This document shows, piece after piece, positions 1-11,020 of a DNA stretch of 64,000 nt (its first letter is position 1; every line of letters begins with the position of its first letter). The notes below the pieces were generated by a model. The model ran no database searches, was not told the DNA's origin, and worked only from the letters and a program-made list of their open reading frames with translations. Source of the DNA: Gymnopus androsaceus JB14 (Eukaryota; Basidiomycota; Agaricomycetes; Agaricales; Omphalotaceae); NCBI GenBank assembly GCA_009733575.1, contig ML769581.1, positions 27,731 through 91,730 on the forward strand, in the 5' to 3' direction. The position numbers were made by a program, and so were the translations under genes.

Positions 1-1884
1 GTGGAAACTGGAGAGATAGGCCAAAGAACAGTGAAGTGGCATCCTCATCCATGATTGAGGAGGAGTACCAGAGTCATCATGGGCAGCAAACGAAATTCCC
101 TGCTAAGCATGGGATCTTGTTTTTGACTCCGTATCCACTTGCTCTCTCGCAGTACCCACTTTACCGTATGGACAGTAGCCACACATATTCACGCAGTAGC
201 CACTTGCCCGATATATCGTTTGTGCTTAGGACTGTATATAAGCTTAAGTACCGCACCCTGTAATAACACCGTTATCCCCCATCGATCTGTGTGATCATTA
301 CTACTAAGTCCTGTGTGGACTTATTGCTGCTACTTCCTATTTAGGAACGTAACTCTAATAATCAGTCATTGCCAAAGTAGTCTTACTCAGCCTCAGTAGT
401 ATCTTAGTAAGTGGCTTTATGGACAACATCATAGGTCATGCATATAGGACATACTAGAGGGATACTACCATATATGTAATGAATACAGTACTACAGTATA
501 TAAGGACCCCAGTAATACTGCTAATGATAACAACTTCTACTAGCCTTTTACCTCTCTCTATCTGCTCTACAAGCTTAACCACTTGGTGAGTGCTAGTCAC
601 TGTGCTTCCTAGCTTATATGCTGCACATCTTATTGGTCACACAAGAAGTTACCTGTAAGTGCAACTGTAAGTTTGCAGTAATTAATAGCACTGGGGGTGA
701 GAATAGAGGAGAGTTACAGGAAACTTACAAGGAAGTGTTTCACAATGTAAGTAATATCAGTGTAAGAGGGGTAGAAAATGGTAAATGAACATGGTAGGCT
801 GATACAAGTGAGATAAGGATAGGATTCATTGCAACTGACAAATAGATTTCAGTATAAGTTTGAAAGGATAATAGGTTGATGATAGGGAAAGTAACAAAAA
901 GTGTACAGCCTCAGGAAAAGTTTTTGTGATTTTTATGTTCTGAGAGTGAACAGTAATTATGTATAGTGAACAGAGAGTGGGGAACAAAAAGGTTGTTTGT
1001 CACATTGAAAGATTCAATATAGAGTGAATACTTATACACTACCTCAGTAATTATGTGCATTTAAAGGTATCTGACATGGATTTAAAATTAAGATGAAGAA
1101 AGTCACAAACACAAGCTACAGCACTTGAGACAGAACAAGTCACAAGCCATAGTGCTTGAGATGGAGCTAGTCACAAGCTATAGCACCCAGCCCGCTGGGA
1201 AGATGGGTGTTGGTCAGTACTCTTAGTGCAGTAGATTCCTCTTGGAGAAAGCCATGTAATACACTTCCTTCTTCCTTCCTTCCTTCCTTCCTTCCTTGCT
1301 AGCATTCCAACTCTCCAGCCTCAGCAGAAGGATCATATCTGATCCATATTCTCAAACACATTGAAATTAGGCTACTAGGCTCAAGCTTCGCTCTCATGTT
1401 CCTTGAACTTGAAGAATGTAGTAGTATATGAAGTATGTCCTTTGAGATCTCGACAGTGTTAATTTATTGTTGCTCCATCAATTTTTCATGAATAAGATAG
1501 GCGGTGGCTAGAGAGTAGGATAAGGCTCAGAAGTAGTCTGAGTCCCAGAATAGAGTGCCCTTTGAGATCCCGACAGTGTTAATTTATTGTTGCTCCATCA
1601 ATTTTTCATGAATAAGATTGGCGGTGGCTAGAGAGTAGGATAAGGCTCAGAGGTAGTCTGAGTCCCAGAATAGAGTATCTAAATATTATCTCCACTAAAA
1701 TATATCTTTCAGGTTTGACTGGGCAACGGCCTGCAGCTCAGGAAGGACTGGCTAGTAATTGAAGTTTGTTTGTTCTTGCACAATCGACAAGCATAGATAG
1801 GAAACCGAACTTAGCAACCAAAAAGCCTTATTAAATTCACAGTACTCTACAACACGGAAGAACTTGCAGCTAGATCAAGCCTTT
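1..1884. other. Gene-free AT-rich flank with repeats
   Basis: No convincing coding region is seen on either strand. The first 650 bases have an LTR-like look: two TATATAAG boxes near 233 and 499, CT-rich runs after the second, and a possible TG...CA span from about 260 to 640. No second copy, primer-binding site or polyprotein lies nearby, so a solo LTR is only a guess. Bases 1101-1188 hold about three degenerate copies of a unit built around GTCACAAGCNATAGCAC. Bases 1264-1297 are a CTTC microsatellite. A 120-bp tandem duplication is listed separately. Confidence 0.5.
1439..1678. repeat. 120-bp direct tandem duplication
   Basis: Two adjacent copies with a period of exactly 120 bases (TTTGAGAT occurs at 1441 and at 1561). 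They differ at only about three or four positions, for example GATCTCG against GATCCCG and AAGATAGG against AAGATTGG. No open reading frame spans them. The near identity points to a recent event. Confidence 0.9.
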
Positions 1885-3047
1885 TCAAGTTGATGCGGCC
1901 AACCGATCAATATATGCTATATACTGAGTCCAGACTGTTGCCATGCTGTGGACGGCGGGTTTGAATTTGGCCTAGAAAAGGAGAGAAATGTCAGACCAGG
2001 ACATATTCAAAAGTGAACACACAACGCACCGCTGCATCAGTTGCTTCCTTAGCCTTAGCTGGCTGCTTTTTCTTAGCGGCAGCCTCCGCGTCCGTAACAA
2101 TCTTGTGCATTTCGGTGTCGAGCTTAGACGCCAGAGTGGGGGCCATTGCCTTCACGGGACCAGAATTCACATATTGCTTGAGGTAACCCCAGATGATCTG
2201 TTTGTCGTGATCATGCGGCAGTAATGGGGCTTGTGAAGTCCCTCCACCAGTTCTGAACTTCATGGTGGCTGCATTTTTCTGTACATTGACTTTATGAACA
2301 AAGACAGCGTTAATAAAGGGAGGAAGGTATTCTGACCTGCTGGTTCCAGGACTTAGGAATGGGATAGAAGTTCGTCTGCTGGTTGATCATCCCCTTCAGA
2401 TCTTCGAGGTATTTCTCCAACGACACGCCGGTAAGTTCCGCCAGCTCCTTCATAGCGTCGCAGAATCCGTTGGACTCGGCAGAAAATTTCAGAAGCTGTA
2501 GCTCCACGGCGTGGTCTGTCAACCTGTAAGCGAGAAACTCGATACATTCAGGTAAGTCACTGACCACACTCAGTCTCCTCCTTCGCGAATTCGTTTTCGC
2601 TATCGGAGGAGGCTCCTTGCGAGCTGCCGGGCTTGAAGGACGAACCTTGTGAGTTTCCTTTAGAATCTTGCGATTCATGCGAACTCGAGTGTTCTGAATC
2701 CGACCCCGAGCGCTCTAACAGTGCACGCTGTAACGTCAAAACCAACATTAGCACTAAGCAAACAACTGAAGCCGATGGTGCGTACCTTTCCAAGGTGAAC
2801 TGGATTTTTTCTGCCAGCACAATTCGCAGTGAGACGGATGGAAACGCCACAAACTGTGGTCGTTTCACGGGCATACAGCTGGAAAATTGGGTACAATTAG
2901 TAAATCCATTTGGAATAGAACAAAGATTGGCCTTACCTGTCCGCGCTCAGCTAAAGCAACGCCACGAGAAGTGGGTGCAGCGATGGTTGGTGCGACACAC
3001 ATGGCCATAACTGCAACGAGGGCAGCAAAGAAAGCTTGAGAACGCAT
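1885..3047 (-). CDS. Secreted protein, unknown function
   Basis: I do not recognise a family. Six exons join cleanly with GT-AG borders: 3047-2937, 2878-2786, 2727-2565, 2515-2337, 2278-2030 and 1971-1885, giving 293 residues. The start opens with MRSQAFFAALVAVMAM, a clear signal peptide with likely cleavage after the TIAA region. Residues about 69-122 form a Ser/Glu/Asp-rich, probably disordered stretch. The second half is helical and charged (AELTGVSLEKYLEDL, then an Ala/Lys-rich part near DAEAAAKKKQPAKAKEATD). Exon 4 uses the second of two nearby acceptors (GACAG), because the first would bring a stop codon into frame. A decayed copy of the promoter and first exon lies at about 34289-34600. 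The protein is probably exported; its role is unknown. Confidence 0.75.
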
Positions 3048-5258
3048 GACGGGAGTTGAATACAGCTAAAATGACGGGAGTTGGATAAAGCGAGCTGGAT
3101 ATCAGAGAAGATAAGTCGGATAGCGAGGGGTAGAGTATAAGACAAAAGGATTTGGATAGCAGGAGTTAGGCCGACCAGCAGCTCAACGAACACCAGGTTG
3201 GGGTCATATCGACGTATCTAGACCGTATTTATACCCAGTTTGAACCCTCTGTAAGCCCAGAGAGCATACTCGGAACTTCTGGACTTCTGTCAGACCTGAT
3301 ACACTCTGTATAAATTGAGGTTTCCGCTATTGTATTGAGATAGATGGCTTTGCATTGCTCTTGGTAACTCTTCAGTATCAGTCACTTGATTTTAATGTGC
3401 GAAACGCTTTCATGTATTCAAAAGGCGTAGGCCGCTGTCAGTGATAGGAGCGAGGTTTGCATTTGATTCAAACAAGCTAAATGAGCCACGAAAATCCCTC
3501 GGGAGGCTTGAGATCTCAGGTCCCTATGTAGGCTAGTGAGGATGATAATTCTTTAAAATTTACCAATGAGGGGAATAGGCATTCTAATACAGGACAACTT
3601 GGGCGACTTTTCGTCCGTACCAGCCGCAAGGCTCGTTGCTGCTGTCATTATCAAGAATGCTTTGTAGGCGGTGTCGTATTATATAGCGTTCGTAGCATCG
3701 GTAACGTAGACAAGAACAATAGAGCTTGGCATACAGGGGAGATCCCACGGGTTTCACGGGAGCTTTGGACCGACAAATCGTTGAACTTCCGGATACGTGT
3801 GAGGCTGCACCGGAAGTCTTGATTTTGAGTGGATGAACGGTTACGAGCTATGAGTCGTTAATACCACCAAGACGCTACCACAAGATTCCAAAGAAAGAGT
3901 GTAATTTGCATACCAGGTACTGTATCATTGATAGTATCAAGGTTTAAGAAAGCATGGACGCTCAAGCGACCGTGTGAGGCACAGGCGGCCAATGCGCAAC
4001 GCAAATGACATTACTGGTTGTAAGTACCTTTAGAAGATTCCCTATGTAGAATCCCCTCGTAAATATTCCATAGTATTCTATGCAAAATTAATACTCAGAA
4101 CTTGGAAATGCTCGATCGCTTGCGACTTGTATCATTGTTTGCGATGTTACGCTTTGACATGCATACAAAGCTTCGCGCTAATTCTACCCAAGTTATAACC
4201 TGGCTCAAACCTAGCTGCATAAAAATTCTCCAGAGAAACGATGGAAGGGTTATGCGTAGCCTCAGGCCGTCACTGGGAAGATGAATGTTATATTGTAAAC
4301 TTGTAAACATGTCCAGAAACATAATCAAGAACTCCGAATATATACTGTAGATCCCGATGTGTACGGAGGAAATCCGGGGTGGCTGTAATATAAACATGCG
4401 GAGAACTCATCCTTTGAGGTCAGATTTGGATTTGGCCACCGGTAAGAGTTAAGTATCTCCAAGTTAGTCCTAATAGTGGTAATGTCGATATGTACTAGGA
4501 GGATACGAGGCCTAATAAGTTTTCATGTAGAAATAAACATGGGAACCGGTCGAGTAGGTCAAGGTCACGGAGGACGTAGAACTCGCCCCGATCCTGCCGG
4601 TGAGAACTCGAACGGTCGAACCCACATGTACACGCATGAGGAACCTTCAGGGAACCTTTTTCATGAATTTTTTTCTTGGCGCTGAAGAGGCTTTCGGTTT
4701 CACCCGGCTGGTTTCGTATCGTATCGTCTAGTGCTGAGTTCTTCAAATAAAAGCCTTCTTTTTGATTCTTCAGGTTGAAATCGGTTGAGTGAGTTGCAGG
4801 AGGTTGCAGGAATCCAGCAAGAATCCAGCGTTAGATGCTTAGGTTCGTTCCAGACTACATACTACATCTTGCATCTTTGTTCAAATAATAATGACAGAAT
4901 AATGAGGACCGCGGAGCGGGAGTCGGGGACCGTGTGAACCAAAGCTATCTGCCATTGAATGACGAAACAACTTCCGGAGGTTACATATAGTCTATTGAAT
5001 TTGTAAAAGCCTATGTGCGCTAACCTATATGCGCTTACCATTTGCAATGTCGGTTTTCTGTGTTGTACTAGGCCCAAAAGGTTCATGATATCATCACACT
5101 AGTAACAAGTTAGTATAAAACAACATGTCGCCCGCATACAGTCCCATAGTTTGCTGGTCGAGCTCTTCTCTCAATCTTTGCTGGTCAAAGATAACAGTCG
5201 CATCATCTTCATCCACCGGCTTCCCTACCGCTCAATTGATCTACATATCACTTCAGCC
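3048..5258. other. Intergenic, nothing recognised
   Basis: Bases 3048-3300 are the promoter region of the leftward secreted-protein gene; parts are shared with the copy at 34289-34600. From about 3300 to 5120 only short reading frames without splice logic or family resemblance occur. Bases 5120-5258 should hold the promoter and 5' UTR of the gene at 5259. Confidence 0.5.
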
Positions 5259-5901
5259 ATGCGTCTCAGCTTCTCCACCGCTTCCCTTGTTCTCGGTTTG
5301 GTTTCTGTAGTGTGTGCGGCACCTCAACCTGTGAGTTTCCATCTATATATTCGATTTATATTGGCTGATCCCCGCAGTTTCAACGGGATTCCCAAGTCTT
5401 CGAGGCTAGGGGGCTGGAAATGCTCTATGCTCGTGACCCTGTTGTTAAGGTCCATGCCAAAGAATTTGCCCCAGGCCGTAAATCAGGCAATAACCAATGG
5501 GTTAAATCAGAGGGTGCCAATGAAGTCCAAAAAATCATACAAGCTGCCACTGAATGTTTGGGACTTCCCGCCGGACGACGTTGGAGCATAGCATGGGATG
5601 GAGCCCTCGACATTGTTAAGGTTATGAATGAACACGAAGAATTTCACTGGCCTGATGTTCCTTTTTCGGGCGCGCCAGCATGTGGTGGAGGTACATGTAT
5701 CGTCAAAATTGACGAGAAGAAGATTCTTCTTGAGTCAACTAAAGAAGAGCTATATCCAACTCGTCAGTACTTTTTGCGACGTCTATTTCTCAATTCGTCT
5801 CATCACTTTTTTTTTGCTCAGCCGTCAATGGTAAAAAGTGTCCACCGCCGGCTGTCGACCAAAGTGCTCCTGAGAAACCGGCGTCGAAGGTGCATTTCTA
5901 G
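5259..5901 (+). CDS. Small secreted protein, unknown function
   Basis: Three exons (5259-5330, 5378-5762, 5822-5901) give 178 residues. The first exon encodes exactly a signal peptide, MRLSFSTASLVLGLVSVVCA, followed by APQP, and the first intron directly follows it, a common layout in fungal secreted genes. The mature part is soluble and charged, with cysteines in ATECLGL, APACGGGTC and KKCPPP that could pair. The stop follows ASKVHF at 5899-5901. A longer gene model using another intron after ASK is possible but not needed. The signal peptide resembles that of the leftward gene at 58490 (LILGLVSIACAVP). I recognise no family. Bases 5902-6390 downstream show one 50-codon open stretch near 5988-6150 that I cannot assign. 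Confidence 0.7.
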
Positions 5902-6594
5902 GTATCAAAGGGATTGCGCGTTTATGTGTACTTTTCGTTCGTGCCTACTTGAACGACTTATCACTTTTTCCCTCAATATATTCTGGATGCGACTGAAGTC
6001 ACCGAAGCTGAGAGATTAGAATCTAAGAATTGCGATACGTGGATTGAAGTATTCGTTCTCGAACACTGTCTTCCTCCAACGCCACGCGTTTATCTTGCGT
6101 CCAGTTGGAATCTTGAGCAGATACCAGAAGATATCCTGTCGTCTTGTTGAACGATCTTATAGATCAATGGAACCCGAACTTGGCTGAGATCTTCCTTCCT
6201 GTACGACGGCTTTGGTACAGCACATTCGCAAGCTACGAAGTACAACAGTCATCGCTGAACAGCGTAAGCCCATTCAGGAGTCTCCGACGAAATGAAACAG
6301 CATCTAAGCAGCAGCGAATACGGCTAGGAGGCTCATCGATGTCCCTCCATACTGCGACAGTGCATCCACAATGAGGGGGTTACGAAGCCCCATTCGATAG
6401 CTTGTCCACATTCACGTTGAATTTGCTCAAGTTAAGGAAAAAGAATCCCAGGGAGAACCATAGGCAGTGAACGAACGGAGCTTCTAGGCAGACATGCCAG
6501 CACGGGTCTTTCCCTCACGCACGAGAGTTTATTGCAGCGGGAATGAAGACGACAGTAAATATTTCTGAAGGGTGAATGTTCTATGGACAATGCT

Positions 6595-7331
6595 TTACAA
6601 TGCGATAAAAAAGTCCAATCGCTCAGGAACAGCGAGTCCGTCAGATAAGACGAACTCTGAGACCCGAGAGAGGGTACCAGAGTGGCATTCTCGATCATAG
6701 ATAAAATATATTTCGCGTCGACGTATTTTAATCACTGAGCTGTATTCAAAGTCGAGTCCATCTTTTTGAGAGAGTTTCATGGTCGACTGACAGTGGCGTT
6801 TCTCGGAGGATGTACATGCACGAATATTCCCCGGAAGCGAAGCAATTCGCAGCGCGATACTGGTCATCGGGATGAGGGATGCGCCAAACTGCTAGCGTTG
6901 GGAACATCACATTAGTTGAAGGGATATGCTGACTGGTTATCAGAAGGATATAGTAGACGCGGTCATCGGTTACCTGGGGTGAGATATTAGAGTCGGATAG
7001 ACGGGATTTCTGCATGCAGAAATTGAACATACGCACTACTTGAACCCATGGCCACCGATTCCCGTCCCAGCTCTGGTATTTGAAACCGTCGTCTGCGCAT
7101 GCCCGAAATGTTGGAAAGAAAGAATATGGAAGAGGACACTGGAATCTCTGATCTGTCCTTGCAACTGAACGAAATGTGCTCCATGTTCAGTTCGGGGTGG
7201 TACCTAGAAGTTGATATTGCGGAAAGAGCTCCATTGTCGGCGCCAGTGACTCGAAGGAAGTCAAAGGGGTACGCTAGCGGTAGTTGTTTAGGATCAGGAT
7301 GAGAGAGGTCGTGCTTGACTAAAGGAAACAA
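6595..7331 (-). pseudogene. Possible decayed protein-coding gene, unassigned
   Basis: Three minus-strand open stretches in different frames (7331-6987, 7036-6746, 6867-6595) read like protein, with composition unlike random sequence (for example LPLAYPFDFLRVTGADNG and VWRIPHPDDQYRAANCF). One GT-AG intron of about 41 bases could join two of them, but no start codon with a good context or clean chain of exons was found. It may be a broken F-box-type or other lineage-specific gene, or chance. Bases 7332-7920 hold the promoter side of the MGST gene and nothing else recognised. Confidence 0.25.
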
Positions 7332-7920
7332 CGCTTATTGTATGACAGGTACCAAGAAGCGGCCCGTGACCCGCTCAGTGGTTCTGCCGTGTCTCTCACG
7401 TCGTTGAGCATTCGTTCACGCGTCCTTAACCCAAATTTTGTACAATATCAAACTCTTAATCTCTGATTATCGACTTTATTCGCCAAAAATGAACCGTCCC
7501 GGTCCTTTTCCCTCTCCATTATCGGTCCAGAATACACTTCATTCTAAGCCCTACTTTTATGACTATAGGTTATCCACAGTATCAGCCCCCACAGCCTGCA
7601 CCCTGTACATCCTCATCGCAACAGACATTGCACTGGAATATGTCGAATCTCACAACAAATCAGACCAAAAACTTCAACACCAAATTGTAATAGAGAGAAA
7701 TTCAATGATATGTTTTGAGTCAGCGCGTTGACGAACTGGGAAGAGCTTTGCCGTCGAACCGAAAGTGCTGCCGAGCTTTCTTCGGAACATCCGACGGAAA
7801 GTTTCGACGCGTCCGACACGCCACCGTTCTTTCCCTTCAAGGGCCACGTTGAACCTTGGTTGAAGCATATAAGGTCTCTACCAAAGTTCTACGTACCCAG
7901 CTTATTTTGCCCAGCTCCTC

Positions 7921-8653
7921 ATGTCTACCACATTCACCGATTCCCGAAGGGTCAGCGCTTCCGGCTCGTGTTTGCCACTTCTTACTAACAGGTGTACTGC
8001 AGTTTGCCATATGTCGGCGCCGCCCTTCTATCTACAGTCTTTCTCATTACTGGCCAAACAATCATCGTCGGTGCGCGCCGGAAAGCAGCAGGGATCAAAT
8101 ATCCCCAGCTGTACGCAGAAAAGGCCGAAGTCGAAAAATCTTTTGACGCTTTGAGGTTCAATTGTGCTCAACGTGCGTCCATCTGTACATGTTACTTGGA
8201 ACATATTTACTGATATTAATTTCCAGGTGCTCATCAGAACACAATGGAGTTTATTCCACTTCTGTATCTAACGTGTGTTGTTTCAGCTAAGCTCCGAGTC
8301 CGCGAATCTCATTTATACGTTCGAATTTCCAGAACTTGCCTTACCGCTACCAAGCTCCCCATTGTTGCTGCTTCATTATGTGGAACATGGGTGCTTGCAA
8401 GAGTGTTTTATACACGGGGGTACGTGACAGGGAAGCCCGAAAAGGTACTTACTTGGATTTTATTCGGCCACCGTCAATATCTCATCGATTATGTACAGCG
8501 GGGGCTGGGAGCAAGGACCGGCATACTAGCTCTGTTTGGTGAGTACTGTCAATTATTAGATACAACGCTTGAGTAACATACCTTTTTCAAGGCCTGCTTG
8601 GAGCTGCTACATATGTGGTCGGGAGTGCGGTTAAGGGACAACTTGGTTTCTGA
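7921..8653 (+). CDS. Microsomal glutathione S-transferase 3-like (MAPEG family)
   Basis: MAPEG-family membrane enzyme; relatives of human MGST3 conjugate glutathione to lipophilic substrates and reduce lipid hydroperoxides in the ER or outer mitochondrial membrane. Six exons (7921-7950, 7992-8172, 8227-8272, 8333-8444, 8499-8538, 8592-8653) give 156 residues, the usual size. Family marks seen: GARRKAAGIKYPQLY after the first membrane segment, the signature FNCAQRAHQNTMEFIP (in exons 2 and 3), ARVFYTRGYVTGKPEK, and RGLGARTGILALFGLLG near the end. Four hydrophobic segments fit the known topology. The ten-residue first exon is the least certain part: reading the intron one base differently would give a sequence closer to the usual IPEG start, so a small error there is possible. 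The product is probably part of xenobiotic and lipid-peroxide defence. Confidence 0.93.
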
Positions 8654-9098
8654 GGCCGTACAGATAAATCATGGCGCTCGAAGAAGGATGTTAATCTATT
8701 TGAGACGGTGTAATTATCAATTTGCTTCTCATTAAAAATTCAGATACCAAATAGAGAGAGAAATTCAACAGTAATGAGAGAGGCTTGAACAAGTGAATCG
8801 AGGACCAAGTACTTCAGCGATTAGCATTAAATTGCCTACTTTACGGTATTACTATCTATAGTCAAAAACCCACCGGTCTCAGTCAGTCTGATGTGATGAT
8901 GTAACTTCAAACTTCGAGCCTAACCACCATGAACCCAAACAGTTGGTGCACTCCTCTTCGCGAACCTCCCATCGGGTCACCTTAGTTTCTTCAATCATCC
9001 ACAGTCTGCTCAGTCTGATTCCTTGAGGAGGGTCGATCCAAAGATAGTTTTCAAACAGTTACATTTGCTTTCAAGTGGCAATCGACTAACCTAAGTCA

Positions 9099-9464
9099 AT
9101 GTCTAATACTGTTACGGTCGAAGTTCCTTCGTTGGACAAGCTGACCGATGAAGGACATCCAATGTCAGTCAGATTCTTTCAAGTTTCCCTACTGTTTACA
9201 ATGTACAATTCCAGCACGACGGGCTTCACTGCGGAGTTCCTCCGAGTAGCAAAGGATGCGGCGATCGCGCCCTACACGATGCGGCTCGTTCGTGAGGTAT
9301 ACAAGACTATCCTGGGCTTGATTGAAGATTATTTCGACCAAAGTGGACTTCGTAGACGTGATATCAGTGGTGGCTGCATCGTTTTGGGCCACCCGGGAAT
9401 TGGCATGAGTGTTTTCCTCTGGTAGTAGTACACCTTGATCAAACGCGTCATCCGTGGATTAAAT
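9099..9464 (+). pseudogene. Broken P-loop gene, N-terminal remnant (Crinkler/RHS-like style)
   Basis: The start MSNTVTVEVPSLDKL, one intron (9164-9214) and a following helical region lead to GCIVLGHPGIGMSVFLW and then two consecutive TAG stops at 9423-9428. The context GxPGIGKS-VFLxY is the Walker A site of the P-loop proteins that are abundant in basidiomycetes, some of which carry Crinkler-type N termini. Here the essential Lys is Met (AAG to ATG). The same frame continues after the stops as YTLIKRVIRG, the expected next helix, and is then cut by the inverted-repeat element at 9465. The gene is therefore dead in three ways. Family assignment beyond a P-loop NTPase is inference. Confidence 0.6.
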
Positions 9465-9614
9465 ACAGATGCAAATCTACTTTAGATAGCTCACTGAATT
9501 CGTGAACAGCGCCTGCATTGCTTGCTTACTTTTCTCAAGTCTAAAATGACAAATGCACGCGCAGTTGTTTGGAAAATGTTGTTTCACACCTATCTAAAGT
9601 AGATTTGCATCTGT
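9465..9614. mobile_element. MITE-like element, 150 bp, 25-bp perfect inverted repeats
   Basis: Bases 9465-9489 and 9590-9614 are perfect 25-base inverted complements (ends ACAGATGCAAATC). The 100 bases between have no coding capacity. The element sits exactly where the reading frame of the dead P-loop gene stops. I could not find a convincing target-site duplication. Confidence 0.75.
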
Positions 9615-10050
9615 GTTTATAGTCCATTGGAGGTATTCTACTGCTCAGAAAACTTTCAAATAAAATTATCACTGAAATCTCTCAACGGTAGTGTAATTTA
9701 CGTTGAAAAATAAACATGCTCAGATCTTTGAGATCTTTAGCACTGCACCTCATGCTCAACTAGATGATTATGATGCACTTTATTAAAAGACAATAGCTAC
9801 AGTATTTACTGAGATATGACTGAAAAGTGCTGAAGGCTCGAAGCGCGAAAAACAGTCCGTGAGAGTGAAATTTCAGACCAACTAATATGATAACAGCAAT
9901 AATACATTATACTGCGCGAAGATTTCCGAATGAGCATTATGAACCTCGTTCTAACGACAATCAGGTTCGCGGGTTATTGTTCCAAGTTCTACAGTTCGCT
10001 GGAAAAACTGTTGAATATCGTAGACTCAGATGCTCAAAGGATACTACTTA

Positions 10051-10640
10051 CTATAGGGTATAGGTTACTCGGCCACCCCCTACCACTCGGCCATTCGCAG
10101 AATATAGGTCGTAATATCTGCGTGGGTGCTCTTTAATGAATCGCAAGTTGTTGCGTACCTTCAGGGCGTGCTCGGGAAACAGTTGGGCGCGTGGAGAGTT
10201 GCCGTGAGTGACGGCATCGATTGATCTGTGGGAGGAAGTCGGGTAATTCGGCGATTTCCTTATTTGGGTGGCTGTGCTGCCGACCCGGAACTTAAATGGT
10301 CGTGAACGCCGCATGAACAGCAGTGTTCATCGACTGAGGCATATTCTACCAATGTTTCCAGATAAGAGCTTTTGTATGCACCATGAAAATTGTCTTCATT
10401 GACCCTAAATCCCTCTACCTGAACCAAGTGGCCGAGTAACCTCTGTTTTGCAAATTTGGACATCCTGCCGGAAATTACATCTAGTTCAACAAAAAATGGA
10501 CATGCTGCCTTCACTAAGGGCTCAAAATGTTTGCAAGACCCATCGCCATCATATGAGATACCAGGTTTGGTAGGAGCTCCTCCTTGTATTGAGAGATAAT
10601 TAAAATGGCCTTAAGTGGCCGAGTAACCTATACCCTATAG
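10051..10640. mobile_element. Non-autonomous TIR element, about 590 bp, 26-bp perfect inverted repeats
   Basis: Bases 10051-10076 and 10615-10640 are perfect inverted complements starting CTATAGGGTATAGG. A further copy of the TIR core GTGGCCGAGTAACCT lies inside, near 10424-10440. A minus-strand open stretch of about 84 codons (10514-10260) contains CPFFVELDVISGRMSKFAKQ and may be a captured gene piece. No transposase is encoded and no clear target duplication is visible. Neighbouring sequence 9615-10050 and 10641-11020 has no recognised gene. Confidence 0.8.
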
Positions 10641-11020
10641 TACTAGTATACATATTGTCAAAACGGAAAATATCAAATCGCCTCAACTACTTCATTTTGT
10701 ATGACTTCCTGAGTCTAATAAATTGAATGGATCAAGTCCGGGCTACTCAAAATAACCTAAGCAGTCCGTATGCACCGAGAAAAACAAAAGGATTAGTAGC
10801 AGTAATGAACGAACTGGGGAACGAAAAAAAAATCCAATGTGACTTTGTATGAATACAATCTTCAAAAGAAGAATAACCAAAGCAAAAAAAAAAGCACGAG
10901 AGCACAGGAAACACGAGCGGCACGACTCCGCACGAGTGATAACGTATCTAGGAGAATAAAGTCATATCATACCAAAATCGTGCAAGTAAGGACACGAAAC
11001 CGTGACCCACACATAATCCC

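Noticed and set aside
1..650. Possible solo LTR with TATA-like boxes and TG...CA limits
   Set aside because: No second copy, target duplication, primer site or retroelement protein is visible in the window.
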